Source: Halichondria panicea (Eukaryota; Porifera; Demospongiae; Suberitida; Halichondriidae). From it: a stretch of 64,000 nt of DNA. How positions within the stretch are numbered: position 1 is the first letter of the stretch; the number at the start of each line of letters is the position of its first letter. The stretch spans positions 2,494,001 to 2,558,000 of the forward strand of contig NC_087390.1 of the NCBI RefSeq assembly GCF_963675165.1, written 5' to 3'. A program made the position numbers and the translations under genes. Positions 27,701 through 61,213 of this stretch are shown piece by piece. The notes below the pieces were generated by a model. It worked only from the letters and a program-made list of their open reading frames with translations. It searched no databases and was not told the DNA's origin.

Positions 27701-29080
27701 TGATTTTGGGTGAAGCCCTCAGATCGTGTCAGTTGTGGAGAGTAGTAGGCACCGGCCATTGTTGATGGCTGCTGGTTTGGAACTCCAGCTAGATCCATGT
27801 TGTGAAGCCGGGTAGAATAGCCAGTAATCATCTCCGTACGAGGGGTTTTCTTGCCTTGGTGTGATTGAGATTCACCTTGATGAGGCTGCTGATAATCATC
27901 TTGCATTCGTCCGTGCTGTCTATGTGAGCTCGCATGAGGTACGGGAGGTTGGGTTCCGAGGTTGGGCTGCGGTGGTACACGAGTAGCCATTTTCTGATAA
28001 TGTGTGTAGCATGGGTCACGTTGTTGTGCTTGATGATCGTACTGTGGATGAGGTTGTGGATTGTGTGAATGGTCATGCCAGGAAGTTGGGGGATTTTCAA
28101 TACTTCCTGCTGGCTCATTAATAGGAGCTAAACATCTTCTTTGCACGTTTTTACGATCAGAGGGGTTCGGATAGTATCGTTGCTGAGGAGGTCTTTGAAA
28201 ATTGCTAGGAACTGGGGTGTGGTGTGGCTGGGAATCAGTATATAGTGGAAGATTCTGATACACGTTTTGCTGCAATGGTGTAGGAGCAGTCGAATGATGC
28301 GAATGGTCGTGTGGATGATTACAGGGGGGTGCAGCTGGGGTTGGGGGTGCGGAACAACGACGTTGCGGATCGTGTAAACTGCGAGCCACTTCCTCTTGAT
28401 TTCTCTTCATAGTAACGTCCACGAACGATCTTGACGATTCTTCAGTGGAAGGTATTTTTTTTGAGGTCCCCACTGTGAGGAAAAAAGTTAAAATTAACAC
28501 CAAGACAAAACCAAAAACATTAGTTAATAGGCATGCATTATCACCATGGTGATAATAGACATTGTCAGGAGCGCAGGATGGATACAAGCAGTTAACATAC
28601 ACTTACATCCATGATTTGCAGCAATTTTCTTAGCAAGCCTATGGTTGTTACCCCCCATGGAATTGCTGACAGCAGCGATAATGTTCCTCCAAGTGGGGTG
28701 TCCAAATTTATCGGTGTCATGGTTCCCCAGCACGTACTCGTCCAAAACCGCCTGCAAGCCTTGCCTCTGCTTGTACCTGTAATTGTCCTGTAGCTGTTTC
28801 ATCATTCCACGCGCAATACCGAGAGCACATCCAAACAAAAAAAACTCTGAGGCTATGCCATCAAGTTCGCTGGCAGCACTTACAACATCATCTTCATCTG
28901 TTTGTTGCATGTGCGTGTGTTGGGAGCAATGGGGGGGGGGGGGGGGGGGGAGGGGGGTAAACATCACTCTCGGCTATATAAAAAGCAGTGAGCCCTACGT
29001 ACGTACGTACCTAGAATACTGTCATCCACCTTCAACAAATCTATGTCCTTGACTCGGTCCTTATTATTTTTCTTGCTCAT
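24727..29080 (-). CDS. Caspase A: death-type domain, long disordered linker, caspase domain
   Basis: Four exons on the minus strand: 29011-29080, 28607-28897, 25800-28472 and 24727-25730. They sum to 4038 bases, 1345 residues; every junction is phase 1 and in frame. Exon 2 encodes a death-type domain (GHPTWRNIIAAVSNSMGGNN, then LAKKIAANH). Exon 3 is about 890 residues rich in Pro, Gln, Ser and Thr, with no recognised fold. Exon 4 is the protease: CCILTHGDNG has the catalytic His (about 1157) and FFIQACRG the catalytic Cys (about 1200). HDTRKGTKLDE and VAYRDLQHGSWYI carry the Arg residues that bind the substrate Asp. Most animal caspases are 300-550 residues, so the linker is exceptional. A DIPDS motif near residue 420 could be a self-cleavage site. 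Probable role: death-domain-triggered cell death or immune signalling (inferred). Confidence 0.92.
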
Positions 29081-29583
29081 CTTGATCTTCAAAAGACCAA
29101 CGTTTATAGTAGAGAAGAGAGTGCTTGATGGCACAGGAGGAGCTACATGAAGCTAGCTAACTGGTCTACTGAAGCGCTACGTTATTCAATAATCATAATT
29201 TATTATGCATATGCAACAACCCATGTTTGGTATACGGTAGACTCTATAATTGTGTTTGGGTAACCCCCCTCCCCCCTAAAACATAATCAGCTGACTACAC
29301 GTATCTAGGGCCAAGGGGTAATTGATCCAAAACACTAACATACGTACTGTACATGTCAGTGTTTATAATCAGTTGACCTACATGTATATAAGTCGTTACA
29401 AAATAGATCAACGTACTATAGCTAAATGTAACAAATTGTATCAGCCAAAAAACAAAGTGCATCATACAAAACATATAAAGTGACTATTATAATTGTGTAC
29501 TAGAGTCTACTCTACAAAAACGATCTACAGAAACACACAAATCTTATAAGTTCACAAACTACACTCTATAAAATTACATAAGT
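29081..29583. other. Spacer between caspases A and B
   Basis: These 503 bases hold the presumed caspase A promoter and the 3' end of caspase B. I see AT-rich sequence and repeated TACATGTA-type strings only. Confidence 0.4.
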
Positions 29584-34513
<4,930 letters not shown>

Positions 34514-34733
34514 CTTGATCTAAAAAGCATTCCTTTTACAATGCTAGCCTGCTATATATATATAGATCTAGCTAGATCTTTTCTTGGTTGCCCATAGCCG
34601 GCCTGCCTAGCGCCTGTTAGCCTGAAAATCATTATTACGCAATGTCATGTGGCTCTTTTGCATACTTAGGGAATTCCCTACTTTGTTCCCACACGTACTT
34701 ACCTACAATCCCAATCCAAGCATCCAAGCAGAA
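34514..34733. promoter_or_regulatory. Head-to-head intergenic region, caspases B and C
   Basis: Start codons of two divergent caspase genes are 220 bases apart. The gap should contain both promoters unless 5' exons lie elsewhere. It has a run of TA/GATCTAG-type sequence near 34554-34580 and no recognised motif. Confidence 0.5.
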
Positions 34734-37700
34734 ATGGCTGACCTGAAGTTGGAGAATGTTGATAACAGTGAACTAGGTGAGTAATTATGTATGCAATTTA
34801 ATATCTCCTTAGTTGAATCCCTCTCAATAATTATGCAGACATAGAAGATCTAGTGGATGTTCTAGAAGCCATGGAGGACGTCGCTGTTAAGTACAAACGT
34901 ATCGGAGCTGCTCTCCGTATTAAAAACGGGGAGCTACAGATTATTGAGAAACAAAATCGCCACGATCCGAAGGCTGGTCTCAGTGCAGTCCTTGAAAATT
35001 GGCTCAATCTCAACTATTCGGCAAAGAGGGGGGAAATCCAACAGCCCCCGTCTTGGCGTAAGGTGGTGGAAGTCGTTGCCAAGAGCGTTGCGGGAGGTAA
35101 CCACGCTTTGGCCAGGAAAATAGCATCCGATCACCCATATATACGTGAGTTTAATCAGTGCATGTTCTTTAAGTGGTTGTCTTGTACCAGTACATACATG
35201 TACATGTACATATATCTTGTACCTTAATTAAGTGGCTATCATTGTTTTAACGTCCTGGTATTCCAGAAGCTTATAATGCGCTGTACTTGCAGTGTATGGC
35301 GAGCTTATGTCTAAAGCTTGTATTTATGGTGTAGACAGTCTATTATACGTGTGACCTTAATCATGTAGTTATCTACATAACGTATAGCGGGTATATTTCG
35401 AGGGTATAAATTTTCGCGGATGTGCTTTTAGAAAGGTTTTTGCAGATTTCATTTTCGTGGAATAGCGTCTTTTTTGCAGCATGCATGCATGAAATTAAAT
35501 TTGCGGTTATAAATGTTCGCGGTTCATGCCTAATTCGCGAAAACCACGAACATTTATACCCTTGAAATATACCCTCTATACGGTAATCAAATGGAGCACA
35601 ATTCACTTATCCACTCACACACACACCCACACAGGTACTATTGGCCCCCCAGTTGTCAACACTACCACTACAGAGGAATTATTAGGACCCACAGAGGAGG
35701 TCTCTCTACCGTCCAATCAAACGGCTTTTATGCCGTCGGCAATGGCCCTCCCACAAGAACAATCGCACAATCTGTCCAGTGACATGGAACGTGACATGGC
35801 AGGCCTCAATATTTCAGCAAATCCTGCTAATCAAGTGGCTAGTACTGGCCAGCCGCATGAATGCTGGGAGGAGGAGGGTCAAGCTCGAACAAATACTACT
35901 GAAGTAAAGAAAGCACTGAGGTTGGCAAACAATCAAGATAGCCCGAGCATTCAGTCACAGCCACAAGCTACACCATCGAGCACCGTTTATCAGAGCAATG
36001 TCGCTGAAGAGAACAATAGAACATTCTCAAATGTGCAACAACCGCCAGTCAACAATCCTCAACCGATGGAATATCCCCTGCAGAGTATGACCCACAACGA
36101 GCACCCCCAGCAACTACCCCCCACAGAGGCCGTGATACCTACCTCCCCAGCAGCACTACCTGGTCCAGATAGCGAGCTGGCCGGTGTACATGCTCCACGT
36201 AGACAGGACACAGTTGCTGCTCAGCCTACTGACGAGGGTGTTTGTACTCAGTTGTTGATTACGCCCACCGGTAATGTACGCCGGACTGTGGCTAACAAAG
36301 ACGAACTCGACTCACCTTCAAAACCTATGCCAATTTCAATAGTAAATAATCCTATCCCCCCTTCAGCTCATGAGAAACAAGCCCCAGCATCGTTTGAAGA
36401 AGCTAACACTGCTAATACAATTTCACAAGGCTCGAGTCAAACCTTTGTACAACATCAACCACCTCCAGCGCACGGTGAGCCGCCTGTCTCAAGCTTATCT
36501 CAACCACAACAGCTACGCACGGTTTTATGCGGTGGAGGACAGCACCAAGTGATGAACAATCAGCAACCTCAACCAAGTGAAATGCCCCCAAGACCTCCAC
36601 CTCTTCAACAGGCACCTTATCAACCGAACACCCATTACAATCCGGTGTATTTGCATGGACAGCCTAACCCACAATTTAGTATGCAACCCCAGCATCCGTA
36701 CAATCTACAACAAAGCACAATGATGCCACAGCAGCAATTGTACATGCATCCACCCACAAGTCTACCCTTCCCTCAGTCGTATCCAGCTCAATGGCAATCA
36801 CAAGTTCCTTTTGGCCAATACCATCCCTGGAATCAGCCTTACCCTGGCTATGGCTACCCTATACCTCAACCACATCCACTTCAATACCCTCAAAACATGC
36901 AAGCTGGACCTCCTAACATGCAAGCGGGACAACCTAACATGCAAGCGGGACAACCTAACATGCAAGCGGGACAACCTAACATGCAAGCGGGACCTTATAA
37001 TATGCAAACAGGACCTCATAATATGCAATTTGGACCTCCCAACATGCAAGCAGGACCACCTACTACTGGTAATCAGTTTGTACCACCCTCCTCTCAGATG
37101 CAGCAGTCAACACCTGCTACAGTGATCCAACACATGCCTGGCGCTATGACGGAGACTTCTGGTCCTCAAGCTACAGCCGAGGAAAAAGTTGGAACACCTC
37201 AGGAAGAGATGAGCAGGGACAAAGGTCAGTTTAAAATGTGCATTAATCAACGTTTTAATTTTTTTTTTCGGTAGGCGAAGTTCATTTAGAGGCGGCAATC
37301 GTACACATGAACGACGGACAAGTCTTGACAGATCGTGGTAAACGAGTCACTCAATACGATCCGTTTTCGAGAGAAAAGAAATTCTTTAAAATCAGGCTAA
37401 CTTGTTGTGCAGCAGAGCCCCAAAGAACTGGACTGGAAAGATATCAAGTACCTGATAATGAAAAGTACGATATGACAAATTTCCCTCATGGGATCGCTGT
37501 GATTATCAACAACAAGACATTTAAGAGCGAGCAGTGTCGATATGGTACCGATGTTGACTGTAGAGATTTGGTTCTGACTTTTCGTTACCTTGGTTACATT
37601 GTACTCGAGTACAAAGATCTATCTGCTAAAGAGATCCATGAAGTCATCGACAAAGTACGCACCCTAGATGATCTCAAGTACAATAAAGAACGTATTCGTG

Positions 37701-38224
37701 ATCATTCAAAATTTGACAGCTTTGTGTGTTGTATTTTGAGCCATGGGGAGAACGGAGTGGTATACGGTATCGACAGCACGAAGGTTCAAATTACACACTT
37801 AACCTACAAACTCAGAGCTGACGTTTGTCCGTCATTGGCTAAAAAACCGAAACTATTCTTCATTCAAGCATGTCGAGGCCCTCAAGTTGACGGAGGCAGC
37901 GATAGCGATGATTTTTTGATAGCTAAAAAAGATGAAACTGAATTTTCTGCAGTTACTGATGCTTCAGTATCTAAAGTTGCCGATTTTTTCGTTGGTTATT
38001 CCACATCAGCCGATTTCGTTTCTTTCCGTGATAAGGAAAAAGGGACTTGGTATATTTGGGAGCTGTGTGATGCGCTCTGCTCCCTCAGCACCAGTCGACC
38101 CCTGAGGGACATAATGGACGTGGTACATGAGAAAGTGAACACTGAACATTCATTCTGTGAACACAGACAAGCTCCCATCTACGAAACAAGCCTCAGGAAG
38201 AAAATATTTTTCTGGACATTGTAA
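34734..38224 (+). CDS. Caspase C: death-type domain, disordered linker, caspase domain
   Basis: Four exons: 34734-34776, 34839-35144, 35635-37224 and 37275-38224. They sum to 2889 bases, 962 residues, phase 1 throughout like caspases A and B. Exon 2 encodes a death-type domain (YKRIGAALRIKNGELQII ... PSWRKVVEVVAKSVAGGNH). The 530-residue linker is Pro/Gln-rich, with a run of NMQAGQP heptads near its end. The caspase exon has CCILSHGENG (His about 803), FFIQACRG (Cys about 846), CRYGTDVDCRDL and FVSFRDKEKGTWYI, so the catalytic and Asp-binding residues are present. It differs from A and B by an insertion in the large subunit (RTLDDLKYNKE) and a short large/small-subunit linker. It is transcribed away from caspase B and converges on PEN-2. 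Confidence 0.92.
35380..35585. mobile_element. ~205-bp CCGTATAGCGGG-family element
   Basis: It begins CGTATAGCGGGTATATTTCG and ends CTCTATACGGTA, with further internal pairing (GGGTATAAAT against ATTTATACCC). It fills the intron before the caspase C linker exon. Related copies are at 4746-5663, 40295, 50766 and 54592. Confidence 0.7.
36895..37055 (+). repeat. 21-bp coding tandem repeat in caspase C linker
   Basis: About eight units encode variants of PNMQAGQ. The central units are identical in DNA sequence; outer ones drift to YNMQTGP and HNMQFGP. It lies at the C-terminal end of the disordered linker. Confidence 0.9.
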
Positions 38225-38427
38225 TTTATTATAATAATATTATGGCATATCCTGGTTATTTATAATTATAACAATTATACTTTTTGTATATCGTAGATCA
38301 ATTTTATGTGAATAGCTTATAGAGTGATTTTGTATACAATCTTCTGACATTTATAATTATATTGAAAACGTCAATTGCACTGATATGAAAAGTGAACAAC
38401 AATATTATAACACACACGTACACAACG

Positions 38428-38727
38428 CTATGCTCTACCATAGGGCACAACAAGAGAGATATAGTCTCCACCCACACCCCAGTTAACTCTCTGAGTCTGA
38501 TACACCACGGTCCATCCGACCACCAGCAGAGTCCAAATCACCACTCCCAGTAGAGACGCTAGTACGTAGCGGCGAATAACAGGGTGGGTGGGTTTTGTTA
38601 TGAAGGCACGCTTGAAGAACCACACCACGTTGACCAGCCACACAAACGGGAGAAGGAACCAGCCAATTTTGAAGTATCGTTTGCATATCTTGACTCTCTC
38701 GTCATCTGAAACTCTGTCTAGATTCAT
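38428..38727 (-). CDS. PSENEN: Gamma-secretase subunit PEN-2
   Basis: A 99-residue frame in one coding exon. It begins MNLDRVSDDERVKICKRYF, aligning with the human PEN-2 start, followed by hydrophobic segments (FLLPFVWLVNVVWFF and LLGVVIWTLLVVGW) and the conserved WGVGGDYISLVVPYG tail. PEN-2 is the smallest subunit of the presenilin complex and is needed for its maturation. A longer in-frame start at 38748 exists, but the sequence there looks like a splice acceptor (tgtatgcag), so a 5' untranslated exon is likely upstream. It converges on caspase C, 203 bases between the ends. Confidence 0.93.
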   Translation of the reverse strand: MNLDRVSDDERVKICKRYFKIGWFLLPFVWLVNVVWFFKRAFITKPTHPVIRRYVLASLLGVVIWTLLVVGWTVVYQTQRVNWGVGGDYISLVVPYGRA

Positions 38728-39291
38728 TGTTGATTGGACTTCCTGCATACAGTACAGAAAACAACTTTATGAACATTAATAATTACATATTTCAGCGGTT
38801 ATGACAACAGTTTACCGTCTAATATTTAGTCTGTAACATACATACATAGAAAAGTATACCAACCTTCTGTACTGTAGCTCAGAAAACGGTAAATAAGAGC
38901 AAAACAAGAAACTTCTTGGCACTTGGCAGCACTGGAGACCACGCCTTTCTTTCTATTGTAGCTAGAAGGCGTGGTCTAGAGTTCAGTGAGAAGGTTAAAA
39001 GGTTAAACTATGGTTAAACGTATCTATAGCAAAATTTTCCACTTAATGCACACAACCACACACGTGGTTGGTTACCCCGTAATACAGTGACTATCATCCC
39101 TTCTCCTTTGTCAATACATTCTAGGTGAGTTCTGACTTGTATACATACTGCTCCATTAAATACTCCATTAATTTCTGCATAATTATAACACTACCTCCAT
39201 TTGTAGCCCACACTCTATTATCCTCCCACCCATGCATAACGTGCAGTCATACACTGTTGTACACACCTACGTACTTGCAGGCTAGGTAGTA
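38728..39291. promoter_or_regulatory. Divergent intergenic region, PEN-2 / EFTUD2
   Basis: 564 bases separate two divergent conserved genes. It holds a hairpin-forming pair (ACCACGCCTT at about 38939 and AAGGCGTGGT at about 38967). It probably also holds a PEN-2 5' untranslated exon. Confidence 0.4.
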
Positions 39292-56542
<17,251 letters not shown>

Positions 56543-57119
56543 ACTCACTTTATTGTAGAAAAATTGTTAAGCCGACTTATACAGATTGATGAGGTAAGCA
56601 GTTGAAAGGTTTCAGAGTGTAGAACAGCCAGGGTGGAAAGTGGTTGTTTGATACAATGATAAAAAAAAATTATATACAACTTATTGTGAGGGTAGGGATA
56701 TATTTTTTAAATTATAACGGTACATGTATCTAGGAATATACTTCTTAGAGTTGTTGTGTATTACTGGCTTTTGTACGGGTGGGGTAAGCATCTTTTGGTA
56801 GCGGCGAAGTCTCGCCCCTTCCGATAGAGAGGCTGTACATACTGGACAGGTGATTAGTAATTGCATGGCCCCAATCAAGTTGGTGGGTATATGCACTCCT
56901 CTCCCCGTGATGTTAAGGCTTATACTGATGTCATTATACTGTACACTACAAGAACTTAAGCAAGCAGAGAACTGTGGGTGGGCCTTCATTCAAGTTGGTC
57001 CGTTTTGAGGCTGTTTAGTTAACGGTCTTTACCCAGTACCGTGTAAAGTGCAGATGGATGCCGGTGAGAACCACACTGCAGGATCAGAGCTGCTGCGCTG
57101 ATGATGGAGGATGATCGAG

Positions 57120-57250
57120 GAGGACTCAAATCTTTACCCACTCCCTTCTAGTGTACAGTAGTCAGCAGGTGTGTGTGCTGGGTGAGAACTACACACGGAG
57201 GATATAATGAGGAGGACTCTCACAGGTCAGTGATTGCATACGTGTGTCTT
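57120..57250 (+). pseudogene. Orphan decayed copy of EFTUD2 exon 16
   Basis: The segment matches 49110-49225, including the upstream 'tctttacccactccct' and downstream 'ggtcagtgattg'. Within it 'gtgtgctgggtgagaactac' is preserved, but a frame shift and a lost block break the coding. It sits about 0.6 kb past the real stop codon. A second, weaker echo may lie at 57060-57115. Confidence 0.85.
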
Positions 57251-57679
57251 GTTAACTCTTGCAGTTTCTGCTTAATACCTATTAAATATGAGATGAGATG
57301 ATTATATGGACAAATCTACCCGTAACTAAAACACTCAGTGGGCAAGCGACCGCGAAGCGAGTAAATAATGTACACAACTTCATTAAAGAGCGTTTTGATT
57401 CGACCGAGTGATGTACGATACTAACTCACTAGTACGGGGCTCACTTCGCTCTCCCAATAAAGTATCATACTTCTTCTAAAAGAGGTCCCCTTCTAATAAG
57501 GCGCCACCTGGAGATTTCTCCCATAAGGCACCATATGAATTCTTTTGCTATTTCTTGTTTTGCATACACTAGCCTCAAAAACATAATTATTAACTTATTT
57601 AGAAGAAATATACGGTAAAAAAGGAGCACTTTATAGTTTGCAAATCCACTGATCAAAATCCAAGAGATCGTGGCTATAT

Positions 57680-57815
57680 AGAAGTTGTTAGTTTTCATCG
57701 CATTGCAACTGTTGAGCAGTTACAGCTGGAATACACACACATGCACACAGTCAGCTTTAATTACCGTATATTCCCCATTCCTCGTGTGGCTACGCCTTGA
57801 AGCGTAATCATTTAC
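57680..57815 (-). repeat. ATGCCTCGAGG repeat, partial, inverted
   Basis: The reverse complement of the repeat's first part: 'cgcattgcaactgttgagca', a short CA tract, and 'gtgtggctacgccttga'. Confidence 0.75.
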
Positions 57816-57986
57816 AGTATACATGTTCATCAGTAATTGTCATCAAAGGTATAATAGTTCAATTAAAGCTGTTTTTCGTTCACAGTATACATTATATAGT
57901 GCATGTGCATGAGCAGAGTTGTGTGGTGCTATTATTGACCTTAGCCTGCGTGGTGCTTTAGGTTGTCTAACTTGTCTTTATAGGTT

Positions 57987-58330
57987 GAGCAGTTGTGTGG
58001 TGCTATTATTGACCACGTACAGCCTTAGGTTTATGTGAGCAGTTGTGTGGTGCTATTGTTGACCACGTACAGCCTTAGGTTTATGTGAGCAGTTGTGTGG
58101 TGCTATTGTTGACCACGTACAGCCTTAGGTTTATGTGAGCAGTTGTGTGGTGCTATTGTTGACCACGTACAGCCTTAGGTTTATGTGAGCAGTTGTGTGG
58201 TGCTATTGTTGACCACGTACAGCCTTAGGTTTATGTGAGCAGTTGTGATGCTATTGTTGACCAGTACAGCCTTAGGTTTATGTGAGCAGTTGTGTGGTGC
58301 TATTGTTGACCACGTACAGTACATAATGTG
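57987..58330. repeat. 50-bp minisatellite, seven copies
   Basis: Units begin GAGCAGTTGTGTGGTGCTAT and end CTTAGGTTTATGT, at 57987, 58037, 58087, 58137, 58187, 58237 and about 58284. Four are nearly identical, the sixth is shortened and the last is cut off. A diverged relative lies just upstream at about 57913. Confidence 0.92.
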
Positions 58331-58470
58331 GTGTACAGTTAAATGCAAGCTAGCTGTGTAAAAAGAAGCTAAATAGTGCATGCACGGTTACTAAATCTAG
58401 AGGGGCAAACCAACACACCATGCCAATTCTTTGACGGTTTGTATACTTAGCTACATGCATGACTGTATAT

Positions 58471-59081
58471 AATCCGACTAGAAAAACATTTGCAATGTGA
58501 AAAATTGCTAGGATTGGCCAGGGGAACCACAAAAAAGCGTGGAAACAAGAAATCCGACGAGAGCATAACTCCAATCCGTTACAACGTCAATCACATGTAC
58601 TGGTTGTTTTCCCGGCCAATAGTTATAATATAAATACGCAATTTTTACTGGTGGGGTGATGACCACTCCTTTTATTATACATCCATTTTGGAATGTGCGC
58701 ATATAATTATGATGATTTGTGATGAATTGATGTTCCTAATACATGCAGTGTTGAGAACAGGTACACACAGTCCATCCATGCGTAGTAACATGCACGGACC
58801 TAGCCTCGATCCCAGGCCGAGATTTTATAAAAGCGAAAACTCGGCCTGGGATCGAGGCTAGCACGGACCGTACTGGTGACCTGCATGGAATGATGTGGTG
58901 GATGGAAGCTGGTAGAGATGGACCTGGAACACAGTCTATATACTATGTATTGTACATGTTCATGACGTTGTAACGGATTGGAGTTATGCTCTCGTCGGAT
59001 TTCTTGTTTCCACGCTTTTTTGTGGTTCCCCTGGCCAATCCTAGCAATTTTTCACATTGCAAATGTTTTTCTAGTCGGATT
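58471..59081. mobile_element. 611-bp element with ~118-bp inverted arms
   Basis: The left arm begins AATCCGACTAGAAAAACATT and the right arm is its reverse complement, so both arms encode the same apparent peptide in opposite directions. Arms run 58471-58588 and 58963-59081 and are almost identical. No target duplication is obvious. The spacer contains the TAGCC mini-element at 58801. Confidence 0.85.
58801..58860. mobile_element. 60-bp TAGCC-family mini-element, nested
   Basis: It starts TAGCCTCGATCCCAGGCCGA and ends with the reverse complement, leaving only a short centre. GCACGGACC flanks it exactly on both sides (58792-58800 and 58861-58869), a 9-bp target duplication. Its ends match those of the 1082-bp element at 2847. 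Confidence 0.93.
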
Positions 59082-60047
59082 CCCTTTCTTTTTCAATACA
59101 AGTGGAACATCAAGAGGCAGTACAGAAGTTCAAGAAGAGAAGACAGGACTAATCAGATATCTTCTCGAATATCTCTGGACTTAATTAATAATTATACTGA
59201 GTTGATATTATGTTGAATTTGTGAATCAGTATTAAATGACAGCCATTTTAAGAGCATGATATATATAGCCAGTGCATATAGCATGCTTGTCAGAGAAAGG
59301 GAGCTAGAGCTGAACAGTGTGAAGAAAAGCAACACCTCAGGCTCTGGAAAAGCACTGCACTGATTTTAGGCGCACGGTTTCTTAGCCACGCCTATGTGCA
59401 ATTGCTGAGTCATTAAAGATGGCGGAATTGTCTAGGTAAGAGAAATAGAGACTGAGAGGTCATCTGCCTCGTGGAAGCAATCGCAAATCTGAAGAAGCGC
59501 TTTGTAATCCAGGTTGTAGCCGTTTGGAAACCCTGTGCAGAATGTCCTGGAGAGGGCTGTACTTGGAGTAAATGCTGGGCAAGAAACTTACTCACTTACT
59601 TACTTACTTAGTCAGTCAGACAAAGAGCGGTGAAACGTCGAAATAGGGCAATTTTTAAAATGACAATATTCATACATTTAAAACGTTCATGGATTATGAA
59701 ATGAGAGATACAAAGAGAGAAAAGGCTAAATAAACTATCTGTCCATTCAGTTTCTTGATGTGGACTTTCCCTGCAGAGATAGAACAGTTTGAACATGAGT
59801 CAAAATAATTGAAATATTGCTAAACACGGCAAACCCACTGCCAATCCTATGTAAAACCTACTGGTTTTACTAATCTTCAATCTTATATCATTCTCTATAA
59901 TTTTTGGTTATCTTATAAATAAAATTAAGGTGCATGGGGACGAAATATGTGACAGATATAATAATCGTATAGCGTGACATTTTCGAGGGGCTTAATTTTT
60001 TCGCTGTTTTTGTGGGTTAGCAATCCTACACGAAAATTAAGTCCACG

Positions 60048-60142
60048 AAAATTGCTTTTTAATTAGCTATAACGTGCAAAATTAAAGGCGTGTCTTAAAT
60101 CTACATGTAGATCTATACATTTTTTCATTGCAATGCACCCCA

Positions 60143-60204
<62 letters not shown>

Positions 60205-60723
60205 TGAGGAACATGATAGCTGTGTAAGCTATAGCCTAGCTGTGTAGGGTCAAGTGATAAATAATTCCCTTTTAGTGGCTTGTGGTCAAATGTTAATTGG
60301 GATATGAATACTATAAATTCACTCTCTCATACGGGTGCAGTGGAGCATTGAGCATTATGCCAGCCTAATAGGCAACAAGTCGTGGCTAGACTGAGTATAT
60401 ACGTATGGAAAGTGCTAGTAGTACTGTTGACTTTTTTCTAAGATCTCTTTCACCAATAATACTTCTTTAGAAAATTATATAGAAGCGTCTGTGATGTTGC
60501 AGTATAATTCTCGTTGATGATTTTGAGACTAATGGGTAAGAATTAAAGACTAATAGGTACAATGCATGAGACTTGGAGACTATGCAAAATTTTTAGCATA
60601 ATCTGTACAAGTACTCTATACATGCTATAAAATTGCTTTTTAATTAGCTATAACGTGCAAAATTAAAGGCGTGTCTTAAATCTACATGTAGATCTATACA
60701 TTTTTTCATTGCAATGCACCCCA

Positions 60724-60781
<58 letters not shown>

Positions 60782-61213
60782 TGAGGAACATGATAGCTGT
60801 GTAAGCTATAGCCTAGCTGTGTAGGTTCAAGTGATAAATAATTCCCTTTTAGTGGCTTGTGGTCAAATGTTAATTGGGATATGAATACTATTAATTTAGA
60901 AATTCACCCTCTCATACGGGTGCAGTGGAGCATTGAGCATTATGCCAGCCTAATAGGCAACAAGTCGTGGCTAGACTGAGTATATACGTATGGAAAGTGC
61001 TAGTAGTACTGTTGACTTTTTTCTAAGATCTCTTTCACCAATAATACTTCTTTAGAAAATTATATAGAAGCGTCTGTGATGTTGCAGTATAATTCTCGTT
61101 GATGATTTTGAGACTAATGGGTAAGAATTAAAGACTAATAGGTACAATGCATGAGACTTGGAGACTATGCAAAATTTTTAGCATAATCTGTACAAGTACT
61201 CCATACATGCTAT
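60048..61213. repeat. ~581-bp direct tandem duplication
   Basis: Two copies follow each other with an offset of about 581 bases (for example 'attgctttttaattagc' at 60051 and 60632). Each contains a CA tract (60146-60202 and 60726-60779). Differences are few: CA length, one 10-12 base insertion near 60892 and scattered single bases. This indicates a recent duplication. No reading frame of note. Confidence 0.9.

Noticed and set aside
57987-58330. Regular 50-bp units that could be mistaken for a CRISPR array
   Set aside because: The whole unit repeats with no unique spacers, and the genome is eukaryotic. It is a minisatellite.
58350-59184. Two frames encoding the same hydrophobic peptide (FLWFPWPILAIFHIANVFLV), one per strand, suggesting a membrane protein pair
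   Set aside because: They are the two inverted arms of one element, so the identity comes from the repeat and not from protein conservation.
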